64,000 nucleotides of DNA from Diplocarpon mali (GCA_024741835.1 JAENRP010000023.1:102372-166371), one strand, 5' to 3'; counted from the first letter of the stretch, positions 48,728 to 60,662 are shown. A program made the numbers and translations. Notes: generated by a model not told the origin, from the sequence alone.

Positions 48728-48824
48728 GAGGCCTTTCCTGGAGGCCTTTCCTGGAGGCCTTTCCCGTATGGTATGGATGGTTCGACGGTTCGACGGTTCG
48801 GCGGTTCGGCGGTTCGACGGATTC
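48728..48824. repeat. Two adjacent minisatellites (14 bp and 8 bp units)
   Basis: A 14-bp unit containing GGAGGCCTTTCCT occurs three times at about 48728-48764. An 8-bp GTTCGACG/GTTCGGCG unit occurs five times at about 48778-48820. A CTCTTCCT-rich tract follows to about 48885. Confidence 0.82.
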
Positions 48825-49312
48825 GAATCTTGCTCTACCTCTGTCTCTTGCTCTTCCTCTTCCTCTGCCTCTTCCTCTTCCTCGCCATCCATTCGGAAAT
48901 GGCTTGGGCTCGTTGTCTCGAGGTGGCGGGAGTAAAGGAGTGAGGGAGCCGGACGTGGACGGGGACGGATTGGAATGACTGTGGAAGGCCTTGGCTGGAT
49001 TCGGGCGTGGGCCTGTACGGTGACCGTGGAAACACCGTACCGCCGCGCATTCTACACCGGAGGCAGACGGCCGGAGAGTCTGTTGTGCCTCAGGCCCAAC
49101 ACAACCATACCTCTCGCTACGACCAGTACAGGGGACTCTCACCGTCCACCCAGCTCGTTATGGAGGATAGCCCCTCATTCTTGTCCACGGACCTGACGAT
49201 CAACGTGGACTCTCTCGAGCCTGGGCTGGTGCTTATTTGCCCATCCCGTTGTAAGCTGGCGTTACGTTCCATCGGGTTGCATGCGAGTCGAACATCGTCC
49301 TACCGCCTCAGC

Positions 49313-49343
49313 AAATCCTCACCAAATCCTCACCAAATCCTCA
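49313..49343. repeat. 11-bp tandem repeat
   Basis: Unit AAATCCTCACC is present about three times. Confidence 0.8.
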
Positions 49344-50677
49344 GAGCTGCGCTGTTGCCGAGGAACAGGTCGCCGTAAGCCTTCCCCCCCCCAGAGTAGT
49401 CTAGTGTGCGCCCCCCGCCAAGCCCCAGCCCTGGGTGCCTGGCTCGACCTACCTGGCGCCAGGCAGCAACTCCTGCCTCAGCGAGTCTGCAGCTGCCGCG
49501 ACCGCGCTGGTGACTCTTGCCCCCCTCCCCGCTAGGGCCCTCGTCCTCATCCTCTGGAACAAAAACAGCCTTCGCCCACAGCCTTCTCTAGTCGGATTCC
49601 CGCCAGATACCAAAATTCAAAATGTACGATTCCTCCAGACAATAGAGCGGCTCTTTGAAGTCTGCCCCCCTTACCCACAATCCACGCGAAAGGACCTGTC
49701 GACTACACCCACCAAATACTACACGCTGCAAACCTCCAGTCTCGCCTTGACCTTGTTCCTCTTCCTCTTCCTCTTCCTGCGGAGAGAGAAAAAAAAAAGA
49801 TAATTCCCCCCCCCCCTCCTCTGCTCCCCGCCACGCCGAATCCAGATCTGCGACAGAATCACCTTACATCAACACTCGCCTCCCCCAGATCCCCGACCCT
49901 CCGTCAGATCAAGAGTGACTCCAGCCCCAGCGCCCAGTCATACCGCACCGTCTCACTCCGACTCGTCGCCATACCACATTTCCTTAATCGCATCCAGCTT
50001 TGTCCTTAGGTATTCATTTAATTCACTTCACTTCTTTGATACCCCGCCGGAGTCTGGGCCTGTTTTCAGCAGCCGCGTTTCCACGACTCACCGTCACTGT
50101 ACCGGCTAGTGTTGCCACTTGAGATCAGTCACTCCTCGACAGTCAGGTTCCTCTCGGACTCTTGAATCCACGACTGTCTACCACTCAGCCAACAAAACAC
50201 CTGTGTCTACCGCACTCGACCATACACTCGGTTTTCTTGTCACCTTTCAATAATACTCCGGCCCTTCTCGGCGACTTCAAATAATTCAGCCTCATCCCCT
50301 CACCCGTCGAACCCGACCGACTCCATGCAATGGTAGCTTGATCCCACAACTGGCCATCCTTCATCTGAACAGTCACCACTTCCATCGACGGAAATTCACA
50401 ATGGTCCTCGCCCGACCTCAATCTTCCCCAGTCGCTCGTCTTACATCGTCTGCCGGTATCATCGTTGAAGAGAACCCCACAGTCTCTTCTCTCTGTTAGC
50501 TTCCTCCTCCTCGATCTCTCGCTCTGCAGTGGCACACGCTGTTGCTCGGGCCTGCATCTAGTCGGAGGGTTTCGCGGCTTCAGTTGGTAGACGGTTTATC
50601 GGTTTGACTTTGTACAGACGGCGACTGGAGCATCTGCACCTCAAGGATACCCTCCATCACCCTCGAACTCCCCGAAG

Positions 50678-52812
50678 ATGAGTTGCGGCGAAGATGGATC
50701 ACCGCCGTACACCACTTCTCATCGACATGGCCTACTCAGCTCTTCGATAGTCTCCTCCGCCTCCTCCGCCGCCTCGATATGGTCCGACGCCTCCTCCCAA
50801 TCCTCGGACGATTCCTCGGTCACCGGCGCGTCTTCCGACAATGAGATTCCAGAAACATGTTGCTACACGAGTCAGCCTGCACATTCTTACACAGCTGCCA
50901 GAACTACATACGACCAACCACCTGTCACGTACGGGTCAAAAAAGTTACCTCTCGAGGTTGTGCCAGAACAACGACACCCCAGACGGACAAGTGCTGGAGC
51001 CAATACCCGCCCAGGATGTCCCCCAGCATTGGTCCGCCAGTGCGATCGAAAGGTCAATTTTGTTGACGGCCTCGTTGGTGAGATGCGCCGTTCCTCCAAT
51101 CAGTCCTCCTGCTCAATAACTCCTCTACAGATTCATCTGCCCAGATCGTGGAAGCAATCTGGCCCCTATCCTCGGTTGTCTGCCGGAGCGATTTGGGAAG
51201 CAAAGGTGTTTTGCCTCTGCGGACATTCATCCAAGAGACCCTCCGACGATCTCGCACCAGCTATTCTACCTTGCAGGTCGCTTTGTACTACTTGATCTTG
51301 GTCAAGCCTCACGTGCCCAAGCATGATTTCACGATGGAACAGCCGGGGGACGCACACTCTATCAGAGCACTTCAATGCGGACGTCGTATGTTCCTGTCGG
51401 CTCTAATACTGGCCTCCAAGTATCTCCAGGATCGCAACTATTCGGCTCGCGCGTGGAGCAAGATCTCAGGCCTGAACACTCTGGAGATCAACCAGAACGA
51501 AATGGCGTTTCTCTTGGCTGTCAATTGGGAACTACACATCACCGAGTCTGTGTTCCAGAGGTGGACCGACATTGTCCTCGGCAACAGACCAACTCAGCCC
51601 CCTTCTCCTGGATCGGCATCGGCTCGCTTGGCGGAGCACGATTGGAAATCGACCATCTTGAGACTCACTCCCGGGCTAGACGAAAGGGAGGATATGCCGC
51701 CGTCGTCGTCTGCCAAGGCATATGCAGGAGCTACGGGTGCGCTCTCACCACCGGCCTCTTTGGTACCGTCGGTCGGGCAGAACAACAACACCCGTGGATA
51801 TGGTTCGAATGGGTCGACCCCAATCCCGAAGTACTACGCTCCTAATGTCATGGAACCGTCGCCATTCACATCCTACCCTGCCAGCAAACCTGCCCCAGCG
51901 CTTGGCCTGCTGCCCAACCCAAGGCTGACCTCGCAAAGCACCGGATTCAACACTCCTGCCGTGAGTGCTGCGTCTTACATGCTTGGGAAGTCATCAATGG
52001 GTTTTGCGATGGCACAAGCTTCGAACGTCTGTGTAGCTCAAGCTACTGACAAGTGGCAACCGCCATACCTGTCATCTTCACCCCAGTCATATGTCTTTCA
52101 TCGTCGATCGTCATTGGCCAATTCGGCTTCGTCAATGTCATCGCCAGAGTCAATGATCTCAGATTCATCGTCACGATCTTCTCGTTCTTCCTCAATCTCT
52201 TCTGCCTCCTCGCTGATGAGTGCGCCGATCGCGTCCAAACTGGATGTTCAGGCGCGCTGTCGATACGCGAAGATGCGCAAGGAGAAGCAGAACAGAACCA
52301 CCTTCGCCACAGTCCTCGAAGGGTATCGTGACGATGGGCCAACGTCATCACCAGAGTCATACGCTGGAACGGTGGGCAAGGACTTACTCGACCTCCGTCG
52401 GGAGACTCCGCTGGCTCGAAAGGCTGAAATGGACATGTTCTTGAAGGATGAAGAAGCTGCTCGTGCTCTTCAAGAGCTTCATAGCCACCCAAGATCATCT
52501 GATTTTCCGGTTAGAGCTGGGGCGAAGCGTAGTCGCCCACCATCGATCGACAAAAATCTCCAAGAGAACGTAAGAGAGATGCTCGGTGGTCAGTCTCAGC
52601 CTGTCGAGAGTAACCGGCCCAAAGGTTTCCCAACCTCGAGCCAGGCTACTGATGTCAGCCCACAAGTCGCTGTCCGGTCTACGTCTTCGTCCCTGGCACG
52701 AAAGAGAGTCTGCTGCGCAACCCAAGCGGCTCGCGGACTCGCAAGATCTAACCGCCACCCTGCGTTCGGCGGCATCGGAGGCCCTGGCATGTGGGAATCG
52801 ATCTTGAACTAG
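50678..52812 (+). CDS. Pho85-type (PCL) cyclin
   Basis: Regulatory partner of a Pho85-like cyclin-dependent kinase; PCL cyclins act in G1 progression, morphogenesis or nutrient signalling. Exons 50678-51077 and 51131-52812 give 693 residues. The 53-bp intron has GTGAGA and CTACAG; the join gives VNFVDGLVDSSAQIVEAIWP, the usual start of this cyclin box. The box covers about residues 125-285, including RRMFLSALILASKYLQDRNY and WSKISGLNTLEINQNEMAFL, followed by NWELHITESVFQRW. The rest is Ser/Pro-rich and probably disordered, ending HPAFGGIGGPGMWESILN, a C-terminal motif seen in related filamentous-fungal cyclins. The long Ser/Pro regions suggest phosphorylation and turnover control. The upstream intergenic region is about 9 kb. 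Which yeast PCL it corresponds to cannot be decided. Confidence 0.88.
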
Positions 52813-54002
52813 TCATACCATACCTAATTCTTCCGCCCTATACATACATCCTCAATTGTTACAACAGTACATTTCCTTTTGTCAAAATCTGAGCTTTGGG
52901 CTCAGCCTAGCATAAAATTGTGGCTCTGCATAGATCCAAGCAGACCCAACACGGCGCAAGCAGAAAATCTCTCGACCAGCTCCCAACTGCGTATAATTCT
53001 TGAGTCGAGCTGGGTCGCAGGTGGCGTCTGGAGGGGCGCGTTCCGTACCCGCTTCCTCTCGAGGCCTTCGAGGCTGCCTCTCATTTCTGCATCGTGTGAG
53101 TATGAATTTGGCCTCCCATGGTGTCATGCCGACCCGCAGATACAGGCACCGTGTAAGTTAGTGAGTGGCTGTCAAGCAGAGCAGAGCAAGGCCGTTTCTG
53201 GAGTGGTGCCTTGCTGCTCTCGGAATTATCTTGGAAGAAAGTCGGGTCTTCTGCTGTATGGGACTCTGGCCGGTGGAGGAATGGGGTTCGGCTGTGCTTT
53301 CTATGGAAGGAATGCAATCATCTGGGGCAATAAGATCCTCCCATCTTGCCGAAAGGCGCGCTGGTCCTAGGAAGCTGTCTGCATTTGATTTGAGGGGCAG
53401 GGTCACTTTGTGGTTTGGTCTGGGTCTGGTCTGGTTTGGGTTTGGGCTGAGCGTACGGGCTGAGCGTACGGGCTAAGCTGAACGGACTGACCTGACTGGA
53501 CGGGACTGGAAATGCGACTCCGTGGCGCGTAACTAGTACCTGAGAACCGAGCTCCATGAATGCAATCGCTTGAGAGATTCCGCGCTTCTCGCTTCAGGGG
53601 GTTTTATTTTCACTTTTATTTTATTCTTCGCGGGGCTTGGGAGTTTGTACCGAGGGCTTCCGCTGACTGGGCTGTGAGACTAGCTACAACGCTCATGTCA
53701 CTGTGTTGGGTAAGCCGAACGTGTTGGTCTCATCGTCCTCGGTGCCTTCACGGCTTCAGTCAGGACTTGAGCACGAGCTACCGGGCTACCCCCGCCGCCG
53801 AGTCGCGGCGCTATGCTCCTTGCGGGTATCGATTGATTCCATTTCAGTCAATCTCAATCCAGCGGACGAACTAGCGAGCGCACGAATGAAGGAGGATTCC
53901 CTACAAGACGTATCCAGCACTGGTTTCATGAGGCTTCTTCCCGGCACTGAGCCTTGTTGCTGTGGCAGAATGACAGATCGATAGCGCGCCGTTATCCGCT
54001 CT

Positions 54003-54050
54003 TGGGGTCCGGGTCCGGGTCCGGGTCCGGGTTCGGGTTCGGTTTGGCGT
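54003..54050. repeat. Hexamer repeat (GGGTCC)n
   Basis: Four GGGTCC units followed by GGGTTC/GGTTTG variants. This is a short microsatellite, not a telomeric repeat. Confidence 0.82.
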
Positions 54051-55627
54051 GCGTGGTTCCTGGTCGGGTCGGAGTGGAAGCCGGGCTGTGTCCCTCGTTC
54101 TCGACCCGAGCCGCATCGCATGTCCTGCTTCGGGCCTCAAGGGGAGATGGGATGGGATGAGCTAGGTCTCAGACAATGCTTACTGGAGGTGTTTCGTACA
54201 GAGACAGCATGCTTGGGTAGGGGGGGGGGGGGTTCGTTCTGGAGATGCTGACGCATGCGCACACCCGTACAGAGAGTGAGGCAGTGGGAGAGAGGGAGAG
54301 AATATCCGGATTCGAAGATCAAGGATAGGTGCGACAGGGAACCGAGACTTCGCCTGATGCATGCGCCTCGTTGAGCGAACAGTCCGGGACGCTCTGCGTA
54401 TGGTGTCATGATCCTGAGGGTGCGCTGCTCGCAGCCCGGGACTCGAGAATATATGGAAGAAAGGTGGACGAGGGACATTCGGACGACGGAGTGTGGTGTG
54501 TAGGGCTCGAATCAGGGAAGCTTAGGCGTCGCATCTCGCGCACATCGAAGCCTGAACACAATTCGGTAGACGCAGTCGTAATCGGTTGTCAGTTGCGGCT
54601 TCTCTCGCATCGGATGGTATTGTGTCGCGTCACATCGAGCTTTATGAGAATGACGGCCACTCTGGTGAGCCGTGACGACTGTGCATCCCTACAAGCTGGG
54701 GGGAGAGCTCCATCTGCCCTCCCATCGCACGTGTAGCCGCAACTTGGCCCGTACACTGCCATCCACGCTCCGTACCCTTCCCACCCCACCCGGCCTAGTC
54801 GGAGATCTCATCGATCTGACGTGCGAGCCAGAACCCGTGCTCGAGGGGCGATACACTTCCGGGAACTCTGCACGTTCTCCGAGAAGCCACAGGTCCAGAG
54901 CCGAGCGAGCTGATGCGAAAGCCCGCGAGCAGCGGCCGTGTATCTCGGACGGGGAGATTGGCCAGGTAGCCAGGTGCAGGCTAAGCTGGGGGAATTGCGT
55001 GCTTCTTCTCGCTTTTGCGTTCCATATCCTCCCTCCCTTATTTCCATGGTCGAGTTCGCAGGGGCAGTACGCAGATACGTCGAGTCCGCGGGAGACGCGC
55101 CCGTCGCGTGACGAGATCCACGGTCGCGGCCTGGCTTCCCGTCGAGATTGTAGCCGAAGAGCTCTCTGCGTAGTTCGAGAAGCGCCGTCACGTGAACGGC
55201 GCGCTGGGCCCATCTGCATCTGGGGACTGTAAGACGTGGCGCTTGCCGGGTGAAGGGCTGCATAATCATTTCCTGGAGAAAGCTTGGGGAGGGGGGAATC
55301 CCGGAATACCTGCTGTCATGCACGTGATACAGCCCATCTTGCGCGCATCGGCACCTCGAGAGTCGGTGGAGGCTCGGCCGGCGAGGCGACCCCCTGCTGG
55401 CGGGGCCGCTTATTTCTGTGTCCCAGATCCTTTCGCGTATTTCATGTTTCCAAAACACATACGAATGCCAAGGGTTCTTGACCTCTCTGGTCATCTCCAA
55501 GTCGTGTTTCGGCACTCGCGTTCTTCGACCAGCTGCAGTCGCCGGTGTGTCTTTCGAGCTGGAGAGTTTCCGGCTTGACTCGATACTCGCGGGGGGCGGG
55601 TTCTCATGCAGGGGCCACTGTCGTCTG

Positions 55628-55660
55628 CAAAGTACGAAGTACGAAGTATGAAGTACACAA
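55628..55660. repeat. 8-bp tandem repeat (AAGTACGA)
   Basis: Four units, the last two with single changes. Confidence 0.75.
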
Positions 55661-56117
55661 CGCACACGAAGCTGCGATTGAGCTAGCCTTGAAAACAGCA
55701 CTTCGGAATGCGACACCAAGAGCTACGAGGCGCTCAGCGGCCCTGGCAGGTGTGGCCAGGCCGTCTGGTCAGGGAGCAACGCTTGCAAGACTCGAACGTT
55801 GGGACAGCCTCGAGATTCCGAACGTTCCGCTCTGATGCCAAATGTATGCTCTTGCGGGGCGTAGACCAAGACCGTATTCCCGAGCGGCGAGATACCCCTG
55901 CCCAATTCAAAGCAAAAGCCAGCGTCTGGCTTGGAATGAAGGCCGGGGTAAGTACTGTCCAGAAGCCTTATGACAGCGCCAGGGGCGTGATTTGGTCCGG
56001 AGAACCATCGGCTGTACCCCTTGCTAATCTAACCACACGGTCTCCAGCCTCACTGCCGCTCTCGTGCGCGATGTTAATCAGTGACGGGGTGGAGGGAGGT
56101 GGGGGCCCGGGAGGCTG

Positions 56118-56124
56118 TATATAG
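56118..56124 (+). promoter_or_regulatory. TATA box of the cysteine-rich secreted protein gene
   Basis: TATATAG lies 115 bp before the ATG at 56239, in otherwise GC-rich sequence, followed by a pyrimidine-rich leader. Confidence 0.5.
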
Positions 56125-56238
56125 AGCAGAACCTCTTCCGCAGTCAGTTCAAAACCTATCATCATCATTAACCTCTCCTTACGTCGAAGGAATCCGTTTT
56201 CCGCTTCTCGACCAGCCAGCTCCTGAAATTCTGCAATC

Positions 56239-56783
56239 ATGAGGTTCTCTCTCGTCGCCATCATCGTTGCCCAGGCTATCGCCGTGAGCGCTTTCGGCGA
56301 GCAGTGCGACTACGGAATCGCCTTGGCCGATGGCTTGAGCTGCGAAGTACGTCCACCAGCCTGTGTATATGGAGCGAGTACACATCGCCCGAGGTTTTGC
56401 TGACGTATCTCCTGGTCTAGGGATCCTATTCTTACTGCGTATGCCAGCTTTCCACCTTCCACCCGAGCCCATTGTCTACACAGCGTAGCAAGGACACCGC
56501 GGTAGGCAGAATCAAAGTGAGAATTCTCTCTGACGAGTCATATTTCTAGTGTGGCAAAGGCAAACCCCAGGACCGCACAGGCTGCGGCTATCCCTTTGAC
56601 ACAAGGGCTGATGACAATGGAGAGCAAGCATGTGATGGAGGCGTAAGTGTCCCCGGTTCCGATCTGAAGTTGGGTGAGTCTGAAGCTGATATTCGATTTA
56701 CAGAGGGTCTTATGCGTAAGTAGATGTTTCATGCCAGGGCGACCTCACCCCCTCTCAGCTAACCTTTGCAGTGCGACAATTAA
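56239..56783 (+). CDS. Small secreted cysteine-rich protein, five exons
   Basis: Assembled from splice signals. Exons are 56239-56346, 56421-56438 (18 nt), 56550-56642, 56704-56715 (12 nt) and 56772-56783, giving 80 residues. Donors are GTACGT, GTATGC, GTAAGT and GTAAGT. Each intron has a CTGAC, CTGAT or CTAAC branch site shortly before its AG. A signal peptide (MRFSLVAIIVAQAIAVSA, residues 1-18) precedes a mature part with eight cysteines at 23, 35, 42, 43, 54, 70, 77 and 78, in the order C-C-CC-C-C-CC. Both CC pairs are split by a phase-0 intron. The even cysteine number suggests four disulfides in an extracellular peptide. I do not recognise the family. Effector, antimicrobial or structural roles are all possible, and nothing shows toxicity. 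If intron 3 were retained, the frame would end at TAG 56718-56720 without the last CC pair. Confidence 0.72.
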
Positions 56784-57834
56784 ACAGTTCCTGGACGACA
56801 CTCTCCAAGCCGTGCGGGTGAGACAGTCATGTCACGAGGAGCGACGTATCTCTTACCCCGGGAGAGAGTGAATCATGCGACAGACATTCTTGAGAAAGGA
56901 GGCAGGCCTTCGATCTGCATGTAGCCTGCGGTTATAGCACATTGCGCTGCACACTGTACATACATACTTTCATCGCACTCAAAGTCATCCTCATCGTTGG
57001 ACAGCATGGATCTCACAGTAACAGGTATGACGTCCGTGCTCGTAGTAGGCATTCTATTCTTGTGACGAATACCGCGCACCGAATGAATAGGCGAGAAGGG
57101 CTCTGAGGTCAATATCTACCTCGGTACGTCTGCACCTGCGTCCCGGCCGTGCTCCCAACACTTACGTGTCGAGCACGTAGATGAGCAAAGTCTTCGAACC
57201 CGAAGACGAGCAGACCCGTCCGGCGCTGATCTTGCCGGAGCGAGGTGTTGACCGGCCTCGCGTTCTGCTTCCTCCAACGGCTGCTTCGGAGTGTCAGCTA
57301 GACGCCCTCGGCTCTCTGCCGAGTCTCGCATCCCGTGGAGAGATGGAGATTCGAGGCTTGCTGGTAGCTTCACGCGCGACTTCGGTAGAGCCGCTCATGG
57401 TGTGTCGTCTACTTTCGGCTGTCCGGCGGGCCTTGCTTCGAACAGGCTCTGGCAGAGAGACGTGATAAGACCCACTTAATCTGAATGTCTGTGATTTGTC
57501 AAACGGATGCGGTAGATACGAGTGCAGTATGTGTACAGTGAAGAGAGGTGAAATGTATTATCACTCCAGGTCTACCATACTGGCGCTAGTCACTGAGCTA
57601 GTCTGCATCGGGGCTGCACGTGCAGCATTGGAGTTGGGACTGTCGAAAGAAGCGCGGCCGGCAGGGGGGTGTGGGGCGAGGCGCTTCTGGCTCCTCAGCT
57701 TCCGTGGAGATTTCAAGGCGACCGAGGGGATCAACGCTCCTAATAGAAAACGGTCAACGTCTAGATTCATCCTCCCGCATGTTTGTGCACCTGCTTTTGT
57801 CATAACCCCGTCTTCCGCTCGCCCGAGAGAGTCC
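56784..57834. other. Convergent intergenic region
   Basis: It lies between the small secreted protein gene (+) and IML2 (-). Frames at 57181-57948 lack any signature. No gene or RNA is supported. Confidence 0.45.
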
Positions 57835-60103
57835 CTAGAATCCTACAACCTTCTTGTGTCTCTTGATTGTGAAGACCGATGTTGTGACCTTCATCGATAC
57901 TCTAGAATCAAGAACATACTGATCAGGCCACTTCTGCGTCTTGACTAGCCACTTCTCACAATCAAGTACTCTCTCCTTGTGATCCATACCCTCAAGGTCC
58001 TTCTCCGCCCAAGAAATAGCAGCCATCTCATAATGAGCACTGGGGCACGTCCAGTCATCCTTGAGGTGTCCCTTGAAAATGTTTCTAGGTTGGTTAGCCG
58101 GCAACCAGGAATGCAGGGCAGGGGCCGTACTTGTCATGGTTCAAAACCTCAGTTTCCAAGATTTCTCTTGCTTCCGCGAACATACCCAAGTTTCGCAAAA
58201 TACAAGCTCTGAGAACCGCATGGATCGCCGTTTCGTCGAGGTCGCCTTCGAATCTTCCCGGGTGGCTAGTCCGAGTCCAAGACAAGCAGTCCAGAGACCG
58301 TTGTAACTGAACGGTATCTTGCTTCTTCATGCCGCCCCAAAAGTATACCATCTCGGTTAGCGGACTAACCCCGATGGCTTCGACAAAATCGACTTTCCAA
58401 GTCTTGACCCGTTCTTCCCATTTTTTGACCTTCCTTGTGATGTACAAGTCAAATGGGAGCTGTTGTGCCATGACTTTTTGTTCTTTTATTCATTTGTCAG
58501 CGTGATTCTAACTTTCTGCTCTTCGAACTTACTGCCTGCCATTGTTGGTGCTTTCCTCAGGAATTCAGTGGCTTTCTCCTTGTACCCTTTCGCGGCAGCA
58601 GGATCACTATCCCGTATATTGCGATACGACTCGAGGTACGCAACTCCTGTCAGATAAGCGTATAACGTCGGCGACCATGTGCTGATTTCAGCAGCCTTGA
58701 TCCAACTTCTAGCAGTAAGGTCATAATCCTGGGAGTACATGGCACTTAGAGACAGCTCAAAGATATTGATCAGAGCAATCTGCTTCATCTGACTCTCCAG
58801 GTTGTCTGACAAGATTTTGATCCCCGCCGCCAAGTTACGGTTAGCCGAATGCATTCTTGCTTCCTCCATTTTCCATAGCTTGGATTCCGGATATCTGTGG
58901 CGCATGTCTGCGAGCAAAGCGCTACATCTAGCTTTTGGGTAGCCAGAAAGATCTTCGTCGGATCCTTCGTCCGTAGGGAGGATGTCACAAAAGCCGATGA
59001 GACCGTTGTAATAGCTGAGTAGAACGATCCCAGCGATGGCGCTGTTGAAGTTGTTAAAGCGTGCTGCTTGCCAGAGATAACGGGTCCCCCTCTCTCTGTC
59101 TCCCTTAAATCCCACGACTAGACTGCTTATCAGTACCGACGCCTCATCACGATGTTTCAGACTACTTACTGTATAGAATCTTGTTGAACATCGGGTTCTC
59201 AATCATAGAGAAAACGAGAAGTAATAGTCCATAGCATAATCTGGTTCCAGAGTGAATAAAAACATCGGTATGAGATGTAATGCCGACCGACGCAGGATCG
59301 ATGTCGAGAAGCTTGCTCTCTACCCTTTCGGGAATCTGTAACGACCCAACAGTGCCACCTGTAGGAATGCGGTCTAGAGGCGGCGAAGCGCCGCTAGGAT
59401 CGCGCGCAGCTGCCAGGGCCATCTTTTTCTCGTCTTTGGTATCGACGGCTTGAAGTGATGCTCCGTCGTTTCCAACAGGAAGAGGAGCATTGTCTTCAAC
59501 GCCAGACTGGCTTCCGACCCCTTTCTGTGAAGCAACAGAGTCTCCCCGAGAAGCTGCACTTCTCTGCAGATATTTGGACTCAATATCTATGATGCTGTCT
59601 AAAGTCATGAAACTCTTCCGTAGCTTAAAGAAACCACCCATTGCTCCTGTCACACTCCCTGATAAGACAGCACATATAGCACTTGTCAGCTGGGAGACTG
59701 GGCATGTCAGTGAAGCAACAAGTTAGGTTAGAAGTAAAAGCTTACTTGAGTAACATAGAAGATATTCAGTTCCCGGAGGGTAAATTTGAGATTGGAAAGC
59801 GGCAGGTGACCGCTGGGCAACTTTCATATCCTCCCAGGCCTTGTTCTCCCCCAATTGCAGCATCGAAGCTGCCTCTTTCATGAGTTCCTTTTCAGCAGCC
59901 AGCATGGAACTAATGAAAGTTGAAATTCCTCGGCCTAGGTGGTGATAGGATGAGTTCTGCTGTTTCAGGATACTGTCCGCCTCCGCAATGTCATCGTTGA
60001 GTAATCTCAAAAGAGCTTGCTCGACTTGTAGCAGATGACGGTCTTCCTCCTCGGCAACCATAGGGTCATTGCCCTTGGTCGTAGATCTGAACCACCGACT
60101 CAT
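57835..60103 (-). CDS. IML2: IML2-like inclusion body clearance protein (TTC39/IML2 family)
   Basis: Family related to yeast Iml2, needed for lipid-droplet-assisted clearance of protein inclusions. Five exons on the minus strand (60103-59746, 59697-59170, 59117-58533, 58482-58131, 58084-57835) give 690 residues; introns are 46-52 bp. Family-typical stretches are HHLGRGISTFISSMLAAEKE, SQIYPPGTEYLLC, GGFFKLRKSFMTLDSII, GFKGDRERGTRYLWQAARF, LPFDLYITRKVKKWEERVK, and the C-terminal YVLDSRVSMKVTTS. Intron 2 must use the third nearby AG (CTAG) to keep the frame. The acceptor of intron 3 could lie 9 nt further on, removing three residues; the first AG after the CGCTGAC branch site was chosen. An in-frame ATG at 60145 would add 14 residues; MSRWFRSTT at 60103 is preferred. 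It is divergent from SEM1. Confidence 0.92.
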
Positions 60104-60662
60104 CTTGATGACGGGCCAGACGGCAAGGTGCAAGCAAGCATTCAAGGGGAGGAAGGTTCTACGATACTGGCAGTATGGAGTTAGGGATGACTTGATATTA
60201 GCGATTCAGTCGGGAAAAGAAAGCTTTTATCGCAGGTGTTATAGATGTTGGGGAGAGGAGGAAGACCCGATAGGAGGTGTGAGCGGTTCAAGCGGGCCAG
60301 GCAAAGAAAATCTCAGGAAGGTGGCAAGTCTAGAGAAGCAGAAACAAAATCGATGTAAAGTGAAAATTATTGTCTTTAGGAGATCCTCATTAGGGTAATA
60401 CGGAAACGAAAAAGAGCCTATAATAGTGAATCACGTAGTAACAACCTTCCGCCGTCGCTCTACCCGTACAGCCTTTCAGCTTCCGTAGCTCTGAACGCTG
60501 CTGAACCTTTTGCTGACCTGACTCGCTTACAAGCCCGAGCTCGCATTGAAACACGAGCTTCAAGAGCTTCGAACCAACACAACTCACGCGATCTCGTGAA
60601 CCAGTCTCATTGTGTAATCTCCACCTGTGCGATCCTTACACGCCCATACCATTACGCGCAAC
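60104..60662. promoter_or_regulatory. Bidirectional promoter region IML2/SEM1
   Basis: 560 bp separate the divergent starts of IML2 (-) and SEM1 (+). No coding region is present. Both genes relate to proteostasis, but co-regulation is only a possibility. Confidence 0.5.

Larger units (their letters stand above)
41701..50677. other. About 9-kb gene-free region upstream of the cyclin gene
   Basis: No gene can be supported over 9 kb. From 41.7 to about 44.6 kb it is AT-rich with scattered stops. Two adjacent minus-strand frames at 43865-44107 and 44116-44550 look weakly protein-like (e.g. LADLGCEEGMFMF and GEIFLSGVEGILRLCPDD) but do not join by an obvious intron. From 44.7 to 50.6 kb the sequence is GC-balanced with long pyrimidine tracts and many microsatellites, listed separately. 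The last kilobase is pyrimidine-rich like a long leader. A CRCGAAA-type element (CGCGAAA) lies at 49685-49691. This could be an extended regulatory or leader region of the cyclin or hold non-coding RNA. Confidence 0.4.
52813..56238. other. 3.4-kb region without a supported gene
   Basis: Frames are open on both strands because of GC-rich, low-complexity composition, but none shows a signature or a consistent splice model. It contains simple repeats at 54003-54050 and 55628-55660. The last ~130 bp are the promoter of the small secreted protein gene. Confidence 0.4.

Noticed and set aside
54003..54050. Possible telomere-like repeat (GGGTCC/GGGTTC units)
   Set aside because: Units are not the TTAGGG type and the tract is short and internal; it is an ordinary microsatellite.
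54808..55719. 303-codon minus-strand open frame
   Set aside because: Long but Arg/Ser/Pro-rich, with no recognisable domain; the opposite strand is also open. It is best explained by a GC-rich region lacking stops.
57496..57948. 150-codon plus frame overlapping the IML2 3' end
   Set aside because: Overlaps the well-supported last IML2 exon on the other strand and has no signature.
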